This document shows positions 54,455-64,000 of a stretch of 64,000 nucleotides of DNA, one piece after another. The DNA comes from Pseudomonas syringae (GTDB taxonomy: Bacteria; Pseudomonadota; Gammaproteobacteria; Pseudomonadales; Pseudomonadaceae): contig NZ_CP066265.1 in NCBI RefSeq assembly GCF_023278085.1, positions 3,738,001 to 3,802,000 on the forward strand, given 5' to 3'. The position numbers and the translations under genes were made by a program. The notes beneath the pieces are model-generated. The model ran no database searches. It saw only the letters and a program-made list of their open reading frames with translations, and was not told where the DNA came from. How positions within the stretch are numbered: position 1 is the first letter of the stretch; each line of letters starts with the position of its first letter.

Positions 54455-55510
54455 TCAGCCATCAGATGAGCGATTACCCGAGGAGGTCACCGTCTCTACA
54501 ACCTTTTCGAGCTTTTGCAGACGTCGCGCCATATCGTCGATCTTGCGCAGACGAGCTGCACTCTTGCGCCATTCGTCCGCTGGCTGCATAGCCGTACCCG
54601 AGGAGTAGGAACCCGGCTCGGTGATGGAATGCGTGACCATGGTCATACCCGTGATGTAAACACCATCGCAAATATCGATATGCCCCACCAGACCGACACC
54701 ACCCGCCAGCATGCAATGCTTGCCGATTCTGGTGCTTCCAGAGATACCGACACACGCAGCCATCGCCGTGTGATCGCCGACCTGCACGTTATGGGCAATC
54801 TGAATCTGGTTGTCCAGTTTGACGCCATTGCCAATTCGCGTATCAGCCAGCGCACCCCGATCGATTGCCGTATTGACGCCAACCTCAACGTCATCACCGA
54901 GGGTGACGCCACCGATCTGTGCAACCTTTTGGTAGATACCGTTATCCTTGGCAAAGCCAAAGCCTTCGCCACCCAGTACGGCACCCGACTGAATGACCAC
55001 GCGCTTGCCAATGCGCACATCGTGATAAAGCGTTACCCGAGGGGCCAGCCAGCCGCCCTCACCGATCTCGCAGCGAGCGCCGATGAAGCAGTGAGCACCG
55101 ATGGTGACACCTGCTGCAATACGCACACCGCTCTCGATCACCGCAAAAGCGCCAATGCTGGCAGCAGGATCAATCAGTGCATCTGCGGCAATCACAGCAG
55201 TCGGATGAACGCCTGCGCTACTTTTAGGTTTGGGGTCGAAAAAATGCGAAATGCGCGCGTAGGCCAGATAAGTATCAGGAACCACCAGCGCATTACCGGT
55301 GTAACCGTCGGCGTCTGCAGGCTTGAGCAGCACGGCAGCGGCCTGGGTATCGACCAGTAATTTACGATACTTGGGATTTGCCAGGAAACTGACTTGGCCA
55401 GGGCCGGCGTCTTGCAAAGTCGCCAGCCCGGTGATTTCGATATCCTTGTCGCCACGTAAAGTGGCACCAAGGAACTCGGCCAGCTGGCCGAGCTTGATGG
55501 TTATGCTCAT
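54455..55510 (-). CDS. lpxD: UDP-3-O-(3-hydroxyacyl)glucosamine N-acyltransferase
   Basis: 351 residues. N-terminal uridine-binding domain ([26 protein letters not shown]), then hexapeptide repeats with the catalytic His in [11 protein letters not shown]. Third step of lipid A synthesis. It starts two bases after the skp stop. Confidence 0.97.
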   Translation of the reverse strand: MSITIKLGQLAEFLGATLRGDKDIEITGLATLQDAGPGQVSFLANPKYRKLLVDTQAAAVLLKPADADGYTGNALVVPDTYLAYARISHFFDPKPKSSAGVHPTAVIAADALIDPAASIGAFAVIESGVRIAAGVTIGAHCFIGARCEIGEGGWLAPRVTLYHDVRIGKRVVIQSGAVLGGEGFGFAKDNGIYQKVAQIGGVTLGDDVEVGVNTAIDRGALADTRIGNGVKLDNQIQIAHNVQVGDHTAMAACVGISGSTRIGKHCMLAGGVGLVGHIDICDGVYITGMTMVTHSITEPGSYSSGTAMQPADEWRKSAARLRKIDDMARRLQKLEKVVETVTSSGNRSSDG

Positions 55511-55512
55511 GA

Positions 55513-56016
55513 TTACTTCAGCTGGTTCATGCGCTCGATGACCTGGCGAGTCACGTCATACTGAGGCTTGACGTCAATCACTGCACCGCGCTCGAAGACC
55601 AGATCGAAACCACCCTTCTTGATGACTTCTTCAACAGCCTGATCCAGCTTCGGCTTGAGTTGCTTGAGCATTTCACGGTCGGCAACTGCCTTGGCTTCGT
55701 TCAGTTCCTTGGACTGGAACTGGAAGTCGCGGGCCTTTTGCTTGAACTCAAGCTCCAGACGCTCGCGCTCAGGCTGAGCCATCTTGTCGCCACCGCTTAC
55801 CAGGCGATCCTGAATACCCTTGGCGCTGCTTTCCAGGCTTTTCAGCTTGGTCAGTTGCGGCCCGAATTTCTTCTCGGCATCTACTGCGTAACGCTTGGCG
55901 GCGTCTGATTCCAGCAGGGCCATCTGATAGTTCAGTACCGCAATCTTCATGTCAGCAAATGCAGGGCTGGCGACCAATACGGTGGCCAGCATTACCAGTT
56001 GAGTCAACTTACGCAC
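55513..56016 (-). CDS. skp: OmpH/Skp-family periplasmic chaperone
   Basis: 167 residues with a signal peptide ([21 protein letters not shown]) and a long charged coiled-coil domain, the tentacles of the Skp trimer. It holds unfolded outer-membrane proteins on the way to the Bam complex encoded next door. It ends [15 protein letters not shown], as in pseudomonad OmpH. Confidence 0.93.
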   Translation of the reverse strand: MRKLTQLVMLATVLVASPAFADMKIAVLNYQMALLESDAAKRYAVDAEKKFGPQLTKLKSLESSAKGIQDRLVSGGDKMAQPERERLELEFKQKARDFQFQSKELNEAKAVADREMLKQLKPKLDQAVEEVIKKGGFDLVFERGAVIDVKPQYDVTRQVIERMNQLK

Positions 56017-56061
56017 AATACAACTCCTACAAAATTCGTTGCGTTATCAAAGATCAGACGC

Positions 56062-58434
56062 TTAGAAAGTCTGACCCAGGGAGAATTGGAAGACCTGAGT
56101 TTCTGCTTCGTCGTCCGGCTTCTTGATCGGCATCGCCAAGGCGAAGCTGAGAGGGCCGAGCGCAGTGATCCAGGTGACGCCGATACCTACAGAGCTGGCC
56201 ATACCGGAAAGGTCGATGTCGTTGCATTCGACTTTCTTGCCATTGCCTGAGGTCTTGGTGGAGTCGCACTTGGTATCAAATACGTTACCGACGTCCCAGA
56301 AAACAGAGGTACGCAGGGAACGCTGGTCCTTGACGAATGGCAGCGGGAACATGACTTCTACGCCACCCTGTACCAGAGCGTTGCCGCCGAATGGAAGTGG
56401 GTCTTGATCCGGATCCCTAGCTGTTCCATTTTTGCCTGTGCTTGGAGTACTACGCGGACCAAGCGTGCTGTCCTTGAAGCCACGAACCGAGTTGAAGCCA
56501 CCGGCATAGTAGTTCTCGTAGAACGGCAGACCCGAGGTTGAACCATAGCCATCGCCATAACCCAGTTCGGTGTGCAGACGCAGGGTGTAATTGTCGGTGA
56601 TCGGATGGAAGTACTGAGCACGGTAATCCAGCTTGAAGAACGACAGGTCGCTGCCCGGCAAGGTGGATTCGAACACCAGACTTTGCGAGTGACCACGGGT
56701 CGCCAGCACGCCTTTGTTCAGGGTCGATTCAGACCAGCCGACAGAACCCTTGAAGTTCAGATACTTGTCACCTTCGCGGTTAACGAAGTCAAAAATTTCG
56801 TCAACGGTGTATTTGCCAGTCTTGATCTCATCCTGCTGCACGGTCAGGCCGTAGGTCAGGCGCGAGGTTTCGCTGATCGGGTAGCCGAGGTTGATACCGG
56901 CACCCAGGCTGTCTACTGCGTAGCTTGCCACATCAACGTCGAGGTCATCGTAGTTGGTGGTGCGGTAGAACGCGCTGTAACCCAGGCTGACACCGTCCGG
57001 CGTGTAGTACGGATCGACATAGCTGAAGTTGTAACGGCTCTGGTATTCACTGCGGGTCAGACCGATGCTGACCTTGTTACCCGTACCCAGGAAGTTGTTC
57101 TGGCTGATCGAACCACCCAGGATCAGGCCGGCACTCTGTGCGAAGCCGACGCTAGCGGTGATAGAACCGGAAGCCTGTTCTTCAACGGCGTAGTTCACGT
57201 CAACCTGATCGTCGGTGCCCGGAACAGGCGGCGTTTCGACGTTGACTTCCTTGAAGAAGCCCAGGCGATCAAGACGGGTTTTCGACTGGTCGATCAGGTA
57301 GGTAGAAGCCCAGCCGCCTTCCATCTGACGCATTTCGCGACGCAGCACTTCGTCTTCCGACTTGGTGTTGCCGCGGTAGTTGATGCGATTGACGTAGGCA
57401 CGCTTGCCCGGATCGACAACAAACGTGATGTCGACCGTGTGATCTTCGTTGTTCGGCGTCGGCACACCGTTGACGTTGGCGAAGGTATAGCCTTCGTTAC
57501 CCAGACGACGGGTAATCAGCTCGGACGTCGTGGTCATGACCTTGCGCGAGAACACCTGCCCTGGCTGGACCAGCAACAGGGATTTGACCTGATCTTCAGG
57601 TACTTTCAGGTCGCCGCTGAGCTTGACCGACTTGACGCTGTACTTCTCGCCTTCGTTGACGTTGACCGTGATGTAGACGTTCTTCTTGTCAGGCGTGATC
57701 GAGACCTGGGTCGAGGCGATATCCATATTGATATAGCCGCGATCGAGGTAGTACGAACGCAGACGCTCAAGGTCGCCGGACAGCTTCTCGCGAGCATACT
57801 TGTCGTCGTTCTTGAAGAACGAGAGCCAGTTGCTGGTCTTGAGTTCGAACAGATCGGTCAGGTCTTCGTCGGAGAAAACCGTGTTGCCGACCACGTTGAT
57901 GTGCTGAATGGAGGCAACGGTGCCTTCATTGATATCGATCTTCAGACCCACGCGGTTACGCGGCTGAGGTACGACCTCGGCGTCAACCGTAGCGGAGTAA
58001 CGGCCTTGGGCAACGTATTGGCGTTGCAGCTCGTTACGCACACCTTCAAGGGTCGCACGCTGGAAAATTTCACCCTCGGCAAGACCGGACTGTTTCAGGC
58101 CTTTCATCAGGTCTTCAGTCGAGATGGCCTTGTTGCCCTCGATTTCGATGCTGGCAACCGACGGGCGCTCAACGACGTTGATGACCAGCACATTGCCGTC
58201 ACGACCCAGCTGGATGTCTTGAAAGAAACCGGTTTTGAACAACGAACGGGTAGCATCGACCAGACGACCGTCATCCGCCTGCTCGCCTACGTTCAGCGGC
58301 AACGCACCAAAGACACTGCCGGCGGAAACCCGCTGCAGGCCGTTGACACGGATATCGGAGATGGTGAAGGACTCGGCGTGAACTTCAGCGATCATCAGTG
58401 CGGAAAGAACCGCAGTTAGCAGCAGACGTTTCAT
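56062..58434 (-). CDS. bamA: Outer membrane protein assembly factor BamA
   Basis: 790 residues from the ATG at 58434 (MKRLLLTAVLSALMIAEVHA signal peptide). Five POTRA domains occupy about residues 24-420 and a 16-strand barrel the rest. Barrel signatures include GGFNSVRGF and the C-terminal FSLGQTF with its terminal Phe. It inserts beta-barrel proteins. The longer frame to 58626 overlaps rseP and is rejected. GGA-rich Shine-Dalgarno AAAGGACTTC precedes the ATG. Confidence 0.98.
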   Translation of the reverse strand: MKRLLLTAVLSALMIAEVHAESFTISDIRVNGLQRVSAGSVFGALPLNVGEQADDGRLVDATRSLFKTGFFQDIQLGRDGNVLVINVVERPSVASIEIEGNKAISTEDLMKGLKQSGLAEGEIFQRATLEGVRNELQRQYVAQGRYSATVDAEVVPQPRNRVGLKIDINEGTVASIQHINVVGNTVFSDEDLTDLFELKTSNWLSFFKNDDKYAREKLSGDLERLRSYYLDRGYINMDIASTQVSITPDKKNVYITVNVNEGEKYSVKSVKLSGDLKVPEDQVKSLLLVQPGQVFSRKVMTTTSELITRRLGNEGYTFANVNGVPTPNNEDHTVDITFVVDPGKRAYVNRINYRGNTKSEDEVLRREMRQMEGGWASTYLIDQSKTRLDRLGFFKEVNVETPPVPGTDDQVDVNYAVEEQASGSITASVGFAQSAGLILGGSISQNNFLGTGNKVSIGLTRSEYQSRYNFSYVDPYYTPDGVSLGYSAFYRTTNYDDLDVDVASYAVDSLGAGINLGYPISETSRLTYGLTVQQDEIKTGKYTVDEIFDFVNREGDKYLNFKGSVGWSESTLNKGVLATRGHSQSLVFESTLPGSDLSFFKLDYRAQYFHPITDNYTLRLHTELGYGDGYGSTSGLPFYENYYAGGFNSVRGFKDSTLGPRSTPSTGKNGTARDPDQDPLPFGGNALVQGGVEVMFPLPFVKDQRSLRTSVFWDVGNVFDTKCDSTKTSGNGKKVECNDIDLSGMASSVGIGVTWITALGPLSFALAMPIKKPDDEAETQVFQFSLGQTF

Positions 58435-58508
58435 GAAGTCCTTTCTTATTCCAACTGGCAATAAACAAACTGCCGCAAAATGCGGCAGATTCGCAACTCG
58501 GCAACGCT

Positions 58509-59861
58509 TTACAATCGGCCCAGATCGTTGACCAGTGCGAGCAACATGACGCCCACCACCAGACTGATACCGATCTGTGCACCCCAACCTTGTACCCTTT
58601 CCGAAAGGGGACGACCACGCGCCCACTCGATCAGATAAAACAGCAAATGCCCACCGTCAAGGACGGGAATGGGCAGCAGATTCAGAACCCCGAGGCTTAT
58701 GCTCAGATAAGCGAGGAAGTTCAAAAAATCTCCAATGCCCGACTGGGCCGAAGCGCCCGCCACTTTAGCAATGGTTATCGGTCCACTCAAGTTTTTTACC
58801 GAGAGCTCGCCGAACAACATTTTCTTGAGCGAGTCCAAAGTCAGCACGCTCATGCTCCAGGTGCGCTTTACACCCTCGGCCATGGCGGCGAAAGGACCGT
58901 AACTGACCTCTCGCAGCATTTCCGGTGGCCAATCGACAGCTTTTACCCCGGCCCCCAGATAACCTGCGGCGGCCTTGCCCTCACCCTTGGCCGCGAGGGT
59001 CACCGGCACGTCCATTTGCACGCCGTCACGCTCGATGCGCAGCGACACTTTGGCTTCTGGCCGCTCGCGCACCCGGTCGACAACCTGCTGCCATTCATTG
59101 AGCGGCTGACCGTCCATCGAAATCAGACGATCACCTGTCTTGAGGCCGGCACTCTGAGCCGGGCCTTTCGGATCGATCTCTGCCAGCACTGGCAACAAGG
59201 CCGGGCGCCACGGGCGGATACCGAGCGATTTGATCGGATCAGGCTCCTCGGCGCCTCTGAGCCAGTCATTCAGCACCAGCTCGCGGGAGGTATCGACGGT
59301 CGAGCCCTGATCCCGGACTTTGAACGCGATGGTACCGCTCTCTCCCAGTCGACGAACCAGCTGCAGGTTGACAGCAGCCCAGCCGGAGGTCGGCTCACCA
59401 TCAACTGCAACGATTTCCTGCCCGGACGTCAAACCGGCCTGCTGAGCGATACTTCCGGACTCGACATTACCGATAACCGGGCGAACCTGTTCGCTGCCCA
59501 TCATCGCCAATACCCAGAAAAAGGCGATGGCCAGCAGGAAGTTGGCAGTCGGGCCGGCAATCACGATGGCGATGCGCTGCCCCACGGTCTTGCGGTTGAA
59601 GGACTGATCAGCCAGTTCGGGCGGAACATTACCCTCACGCTCATCAAGCATCTTCACGTAGCCGCCCAGCGGAATCGCGGCAATCACGTACTCGGTGCCC
59701 TGACGGTCGTGCCAGCGGACCAGCGGCATACCGAAGCCCACCGAAAAACGCAGTACCTTGACGCCACAACGCCGAGCCACCCAAAAGTGGCCGAATTCGT
59801 GGAAGGTCACCAACACACCCAGAGCAATCAGGGTGCCGAGAATCATGTATAGAGCGCTCAT
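58509..59861 (-). CDS. rseP: RIP metalloprotease RseP
   Basis: 450 residues. HEFGHF (metal ligands and catalytic Glu) lies in the first membrane helix; two PDZ domains occupy about 115-310; LLPIPVLDGGHLLFYL in a late helix completes the site. RseP cuts anti-sigma MucA/RseA to release the envelope-stress sigma factor. It sits between bamA and dxr. Confidence 0.97.
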   Translation of the reverse strand: MSALYMILGTLIALGVLVTFHEFGHFWVARRCGVKVLRFSVGFGMPLVRWHDRQGTEYVIAAIPLGGYVKMLDEREGNVPPELADQSFNRKTVGQRIAIVIAGPTANFLLAIAFFWVLAMMGSEQVRPVIGNVESGSIAQQAGLTSGQEIVAVDGEPTSGWAAVNLQLVRRLGESGTIAFKVRDQGSTVDTSRELVLNDWLRGAEEPDPIKSLGIRPWRPALLPVLAEIDPKGPAQSAGLKTGDRLISMDGQPLNEWQQVVDRVRERPEAKVSLRIERDGVQMDVPVTLAAKGEGKAAAGYLGAGVKAVDWPPEMLREVSYGPFAAMAEGVKRTWSMSVLTLDSLKKMLFGELSVKNLSGPITIAKVAGASAQSGIGDFLNFLAYLSISLGVLNLLPIPVLDGGHLLFYLIEWARGRPLSERVQGWGAQIGISLVVGVMLLALVNDLGRL

Positions 59862-59971
59862 CCGTTTTCTCCAGGTACCGACTGGTCGGTCAGCGTGTTA
59901 ATCATTACAAGCCTCCGAGGCCTGCCATTGACGCACCACAGCATCCCTTTCGTTCATTCCTTGGCGTATCA

Positions 59972-61162
59972 CTACCGGCCGCTTCTTTCAAGCCACTGCC
60001 CTGCCCGCAAACGCGCTTTCGCATCCACTGCAAAAACCGTATCAAGCGCTTCGACAGCGATCACGGGCTCCTGATTCAGGACGTCCTCGATGATACCGGC
60101 GATTTCCAGGTAGCGAATACGCCGCTCAAGAAATGCCGCAACAGCCACTTCATTGGCTGCATTGAGCATGGCGGGCGCGCTGCCCCCTGCTTCTGCCGCC
60201 TGCCTGGCCAGCCGCAGGCACGGAAAACGCCCTTCGTCTGGCTGCTGGAAATCCAGTTGCCCGATCTTGAACAGGTCCAGCGGCGCTACGCCGGAGTCTA
60301 CACGCGCAGGCCAGGCCAGTGCATTGGCGATTGGTGTACGCATGTCGGGATTACCCAACTGGGCCAGAACCGAGCCATCAACATAGTCGACCAGCGAGTG
60401 GATCACGCTCTGGGGGTGGATCACAACCTCGATCTGATCAGGGCGGGCATCGAACAACCAGCAGGCTTCGATCAACTCGAGCCCTTTGTTCATCATCGTG
60501 GCCGAGTCCACGGAAATCTTGCGCCCCATCGACCAGACCGGATGGGCACAGGCCTGCTCGGGGGTTACATCCTGCAACTGATCGAGCGCCGTTTCACGGA
60601 ACGGACCGCCCGAAGCAGTCAGCATGATACGCCGGACCCCCACAGCGCCCAGGCCGCGCGAAAAATCGGCAGGCAGGCACTGAAAGATCGCATTGTGTTC
60701 GCTGTCGATAGGCAGCAGCACCGCGCCGCTGCGCTGTACGGCCTGCATGAACAAGGCGCCGGACATGACCAGCGCTTCCTTGTTGGCCAGCAGCACCTTC
60801 TTGCCTGCCTCCACAGCAGCAAGGGTCGGACGCAAGCCGGCTGCCCCGACGATGGCAGCCATTACCGCATCGACCCGAGGATGCGCCGCCACCTCGCACA
60901 GACCGCTTTCCCCTACCAGTACACGAGTATCCAGACCGGCAGCGGCAAGGTCGTCCTGCAATTTACGGGCTACCACCTGATCCGGCACCACGGCGTATTG
61001 CGGCGTGTGCCGCACGCACAAGGCCAGCAGCTCATCCAGACGACTGTAGCCGGTCAGCGCGAACACCCGATACAAAGCGGGATGGCGCGCGACCACATCC
61101 AGCGTACTCAGGCCGATGGAACCGGTGGCCCCCAGAATGGTGATCTGTTGCGGACCACTCAC
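59972..61162 (-). CDS. dxr: 1-deoxy-D-xylulose 5-phosphate reductoisomerase
   Basis: 396 residues. NADPH-binding [16 protein letters not shown], catalytic [15 protein letters not shown] and [22 protein letters not shown]. First committed step of the MEP pathway; ispD and ispF act later. The start overlaps the cdsA stop as ATGA. Also called ispC. Confidence 0.98.
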   Translation of the reverse strand: MSGPQQITILGATGSIGLSTLDVVARHPALYRVFALTGYSRLDELLALCVRHTPQYAVVPDQVVARKLQDDLAAAGLDTRVLVGESGLCEVAAHPRVDAVMAAIVGAAGLRPTLAAVEAGKKVLLANKEALVMSGALFMQAVQRSGAVLLPIDSEHNAIFQCLPADFSRGLGAVGVRRIMLTASGGPFRETALDQLQDVTPEQACAHPVWSMGRKISVDSATMMNKGLELIEACWLFDARPDQIEVVIHPQSVIHSLVDYVDGSVLAQLGNPDMRTPIANALAWPARVDSGVAPLDLFKIGQLDFQQPDEGRFPCLRLARQAAEAGGSAPAMLNAANEVAVAAFLERRIRYLEIAGIIEDVLNQEPVIAVEALDTVFAVDAKARLRAGQWLERSGR

Positions 61163-61974
61163 ATGACACCCCAGTCAGCAGCCCAGAGCAGCACTGCAAA
61201 TACCGGGATAGCCGCCGTCAGGCTGTCAATACGGTCCAGCACACCGCCGTGACCCGGCAGCAGATTACTGCTGTCCTTGACCCCGGACTGGCGCTTGAAC
61301 ATGCTTTCGGTCAGATCACCGATCACCGAGATGAATACGATCACCGCAGCACCCAGCAGAGCGGCAATGAACTGGATAACGGACCAGTCACGGGAAATAC
61401 CCACCGCAGCCGTAATACCCAGACTGACCACCAGACCGCCGTATACGCCCTCCCAGCTTTTGCCCGGGCTTACCTTGGGTGCGAGCTTGCGCTTGCCGAA
61501 TGCCTTGCCGGAAAAATAGGCACCGATGTCAGCCGCCCACACCAGCACCATGACCGACAGAATCAGCCAGTTGCCCAGCGGCCACTGCTTGATCAGCACC
61601 AGCCCCTGCCAGGCAGGCAGCAAAATCAGCAGACCGATCACCAGCTTGCACACGGCACTCGCCCAGTGACTGCTGGAATCGGGATAAGTGAGCACCAGGA
61701 ACGTCGCCACACCCCACCAGATGACCGCGGCGACCAGTACCCAGGGTTCAAGCCCCGGCAGCAGGTACATCAGAAAAAGCAGGACAGCGACCACCGCTGC
61801 ATAGCCGATGCGCATCGACTGAGCGGCAAAGCCCGCCAGTCGCGCCCATTCCCAGGCACCCAGAACGACGACCACCCCGATAAACAGGGCGAAATACATG
61901 CCGGTCAGCAGGAAGAAACCGCACAGGGCGATCGGCAACAGGATGAGTGCCGTGATGATCCGTTGTTTCAACAT
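61159..61974 (-). CDS. cdsA: Phosphatidate cytidylyltransferase
   Basis: 271 residues with about seven to eight membrane helices. The C-terminal signature [19 protein letters not shown] and [14 protein letters not shown] mark CdsA, which makes CDP-diacylglycerol for all phospholipids. It overlaps uppS by one base at the stop-start junction. Confidence 0.97.
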   Translation of the reverse strand: MLKQRIITALILLPIALCGFFLLTGMYFALFIGVVVVLGAWEWARLAGFAAQSMRIGYAAVVAVLLFLMYLLPGLEPWVLVAAVIWWGVATFLVLTYPDSSSHWASAVCKLVIGLLILLPAWQGLVLIKQWPLGNWLILSVMVLVWAADIGAYFSGKAFGKRKLAPKVSPGKSWEGVYGGLVVSLGITAAVGISRDWSVIQFIAALLGAAVIVFISVIGDLTESMFKRQSGVKDSSNLLPGHGGVLDRIDSLTAAIPVFAVLLWAADWGVM

Positions 61975-62729
61975 TAAGCCCGGGCTCCAGCTTCTACCTG
62001 TTCGCTGGTTTTACCGAAGCGACGTTGGCGAGAAGCGAAATCTGCCAGCGCAGCGCGCATGGCATCGTGTTTGAAGTCCGGCCAGAACAGGTCGGAGAAG
62101 TACAGCTCGGCATAGGCGAGCTGCCAAAGCAGGAAATTGCTGATGCGGTGCTCGCCACCAGTGCGAATGCACAGGTCCGGCAGCGGCAGATCACCGGTGG
62201 CCAGACAGGCCTGCAGCAGCTCGGGCGTGATCTCGTCCGGCTGCAAATGCCCGGCCTGAACTTCGCGTGCCAGTCGTTGAGCGGCCTGTGCAATGTCCCA
62301 CTGGCCGCCGTAATTGGCGGCAATCTGCAGCACGAAGCGACGATTGCCTGACGTGCGCACCTCGGCCTCACGCATCGCTGCCTGAAGTTCGGGATGAAAA
62401 CGCGAACGATCGCCAATGATGCGCAGACTGATGTCATTTTCGTTCAAGCGCTTGGTTTCACGCCTCAAAGCCGTGAAAAACAGCTCCATCAGCGCTCCCA
62501 CCTCTTCGGCGGGGCGCTGCCAGTTTTCACTGGAGAACGCGAACAACGTCAACACTTCGACCTTGGCTTCGGCACAGACCTCGATAACGGCACGCACAGC
62601 GTCGACGCCCGCCTTGTGGCCTGCAACGCCTGGCAACAGACGCTTTTTCGCCCAGCGATTATTACCATCCATGATAATCGCGACGTGACGCGGCACCGAT
62701 GAAGGTGCGGCCGGTTTTATTTTTTCCAT
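61974..62729 (-). CDS. uppS: Undecaprenyl pyrophosphate synthase
   Basis: 251 residues. HVAIIMDGNNRWAKKR carries the catalytic Asp (Asn replaces the usual Gly two residues on), with LTLFAFSSENWQRP and DLCIRTGGEHRISNFLLWQLAY typical. It makes the C55 carrier for peptidoglycan and O-antigen, using isoprenoid units from the MEP pathway. Confidence 0.98.
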   Translation of the reverse strand: MEKIKPAAPSSVPRHVAIIMDGNNRWAKKRLLPGVAGHKAGVDAVRAVIEVCAEAKVEVLTLFAFSSENWQRPAEEVGALMELFFTALRRETKRLNENDISLRIIGDRSRFHPELQAAMREAEVRTSGNRRFVLQIAANYGGQWDIAQAAQRLAREVQAGHLQPDEITPELLQACLATGDLPLPDLCIRTGGEHRISNFLLWQLAYAELYFSDLFWPDFKHDAMRAALADFASRQRRFGKTSEQVEAGARA

Positions 62730-62745
62730 GAAAGCGTCCGAAACC

Positions 62746-63303
62746 TTATACAGCCATCAGATCAGCTTCTTTCTGCTTCACAGCAGCTTCGATTTCCGCC
62801 ACGAACTTGTCAGTCAGCTTCTGGACATCGTCTGCCGCACGACGCTCTTCGTCTTCGCTGATTTCCTTGTCCTTGACCAGGTCTTTCAACTGGCTCAGGG
62901 CATCACGACGAATGTTGCGGACAGCAACGCGGGCATCTTCAGCAGCGTCGCGAGCCTGCTTGGTGAAGCCCTTGCGGGTTTCTTCAGTCAGCGCCGGCAT
63001 CGAGATAAGCAGCAGCTCGCCGAGGTTGGTCGGGTTGAAGCCCAGACCGGAGCTCTGGATAGCCTTGTCGACGGCCGCCAGCATGTTGCGCTCGAACGCC
63101 ACGACCTGCAGGGTGCGCGAGTCCTTGACGGTCACGTTGGCAACCTGGCTCAACGGCGTATCGGCACCGTAGTAAGGAACCATGACGCCACCCAGGATGC
63201 TTGGGTGTGCCTTGCCGGTACGGATCCGGGTGAAGGCGTGGGCCAGCGATTCCAGGCTCTTCTGCATGCGAACCTGAGCGTCTTTCTTGATTTCATTGAT
63301 CAT
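62746..63303 (-). CDS. frr: Ribosome recycling factor
   Basis: 185 residues, full length. [19 protein letters not shown] at the start, [13 protein letters not shown] and the three-helix-bundle end [11 protein letters not shown]. It splits post-termination ribosomes with EF-G. It overlaps pyrH as ATGA and precedes uppS by 16 bases. Confidence 0.98.
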   Translation of the reverse strand: MINEIKKDAQVRMQKSLESLAHAFTRIRTGKAHPSILGGVMVPYYGADTPLSQVANVTVKDSRTLQVVAFERNMLAAVDKAIQSSGLGFNPTNLGELLLISMPALTEETRKGFTKQARDAAEDARVAVRNIRRDALSQLKDLVKDKEISEDEERRAADDVQKLTDKFVAEIEAAVKQKEADLMAV

Positions 63304-64000
63304 TGTTGGGCTTCCTCGATCAGGGTTCCTTCAGCGCCACCATGGACGATATTCAGAAGGGCACCCGGCTTGTTCATGTTGAAGACGCGCAGCGGCATCT
63401 TGTGATCGCGACACAGACAGATAGCGGTCAGATCCATCACACCCAGCTTGCGATCCAGCACTTCATCGTAAGTCAGATGATCGAACTTCTCGGCATTCGG
63501 GTCCTTGAATGGATCTGCGGTGTACACACCATCGACCTTGGTCGCCTTGAGCACCACGTCGGCGTCGATCTCGATAGCGCGCAGGCACGCTGCCGAATCG
63601 GTGGTGAAGAACGGATTACCCGTACCCGCCGCGAAGATCACTACTTCCTTGGCGCTGAGATGGCGCATCGCCTTGCGACGATCATAGTGATCGGTGACGC
63701 CTACCATCGAAATGGCGGACATGACGATCGCTGTGATATTAGCGCGCTCGAGCGCATCGCGCATGGCCAGGGCGTTCATCACAGTGGCCAGCATGCCCAT
63801 GTGGTCGCCTGTTACCCGATCCATACCGGCAGCGCTCAGGGCTGCACCACGAAACAGGTTGCCGCCACCGATGACCAGACCGACCTGGACGCCGATACCG
63901 ACCAGTTGGCCGACTTCCAGCGCCATGCGGTCCAGAACCTTGGGGTCGATGCCGAACTCTTCGGAGCCCATGAGGGCCTCGCCGCTAAGCTTGAGTAGAA
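63300..64000 (-). CDS. pyrH: UMP kinase (5' end cut by the window)
   Basis: The frame continues to the right edge with [16 protein letters not shown], so the first 15 or so codons are outside the window. [29 protein letters not shown] ([13 protein letters not shown]) and [17 protein letters not shown] identify hexameric bacterial UMP kinase of the amino-acid kinase fold. It makes UDP for pyrimidine synthesis, upstream of pyrG. Stop overlaps frr. Confidence 0.97.
   Translation of the reverse strand, partial: LLKLSGEALMGSEEFGIDPKVLDRMALEVGQLVGIGVQVGLVIGGGNLFRGAALSAAGMDRVTGDHMGMLATVMNALAMRDALERANITAIVMSAISMVGVTDHYDRRKAMRHLSAKEVVIFAAGTGNPFFTTDSAACLRAIEIDADVVLKATKVDGVYTADPFKDPNAEKFDHLTYDEVLDRKLGVMDLTAICLCRDHKMPLRVFNMNKPGALLNIVHGGAEGTLIEEAQQ

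Noticed and set aside
56572..58419. 615-codon plus-strand frame
   Set aside because: Antisense shadow of bamA, whose frame is beyond doubt.

Overview
The window comes from a gammaproteobacterium of the genus Pseudomonas, most likely the P. syringae group. The evidence is gene content and order: fpr/finR, dgkA-erdR, recX-recA-cinA, mutS-fdxA-rsmZ-rpoS-nlpD-pcm-surE-truD-ispF, fghA-adhC/gfnR, ispD-ftsB-eno-kdsA-pyrG, tilS-accA-dnaE-rnhB and the lpx/bam/rseP/dxr/cdsA/uppS/frr/pyrH envelope cluster. This is the Pseudomonas arrangement as I know it; no database was searched.

Bases 1 to about 15,300 are the right part of a P2-like prophage; its left end lies outside the window. From the left edge there are tail-completion genes (S, R), head completion (L), small terminase (M), major capsid (N) and scaffold/protease (O) on the minus strand. 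Then, divergently, come large terminase (P), portal (Q) and an Ogr-type zinc-finger late activator. A small plus-strand gene with its own terminator interrupts the M-L order. From about 7.7 kb the prophage stops looking like P2. There is a 650-base hairpin-rich non-coding stretch, a gene resembling plasmid IncFII-type RepA, a regulatory gene of unknown type, a Cro-like gene and a divergent S24-type (LexA/CI-like) repressor. Next come three small unknown genes, a small DUF1654-like gene behind a LexA box, a large serine recombinase, and an AT-rich four-helix membrane protein at the junction with rimO. Two clusters of one palindromic motif (TWACC-N3-GGTWA), one between cro and cI and one about 2 kb away, suggest that the repressor controls two transcription units. 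The LexA box and the intact autocleavage residues of the repressor tie the circuit to host RecA, which is also encoded here.

Bases 15.4 to 31 kb hold host genes for translation-related modification (rimO, a pseudouridine-synthase-like protein lacking the catalytic Asp, trmO, tapT), redox (fpr with its regulator finR), lipid and signalling functions (dgkA, erdR), a LOG-family protein, and DNA repair (recX, recA, mutS, cinA). The mutS-cinA interval, a known prophage site in other pseudomonads, here holds only a 43-residue ORF. The fdxA-rpoS interval holds the regulatory RNA rsmZ.

Bases 31.5 to 64 kb are conserved: rpoS and its upstream operon, the formaldehyde-detoxification pair fghA-adhC with a divergent LysR regulator, isoprenoid genes (ispD, ispF, dxr, uppS), enolase, KDO and CTP synthesis, tilS, accA, dnaE, and the outer-membrane biogenesis cluster from rnhB-lpxB-lpxA-fabZ-lpxD-skp-bamA to rseP, dxr, cdsA, uppS, frr and a pyrH cut by the right edge.
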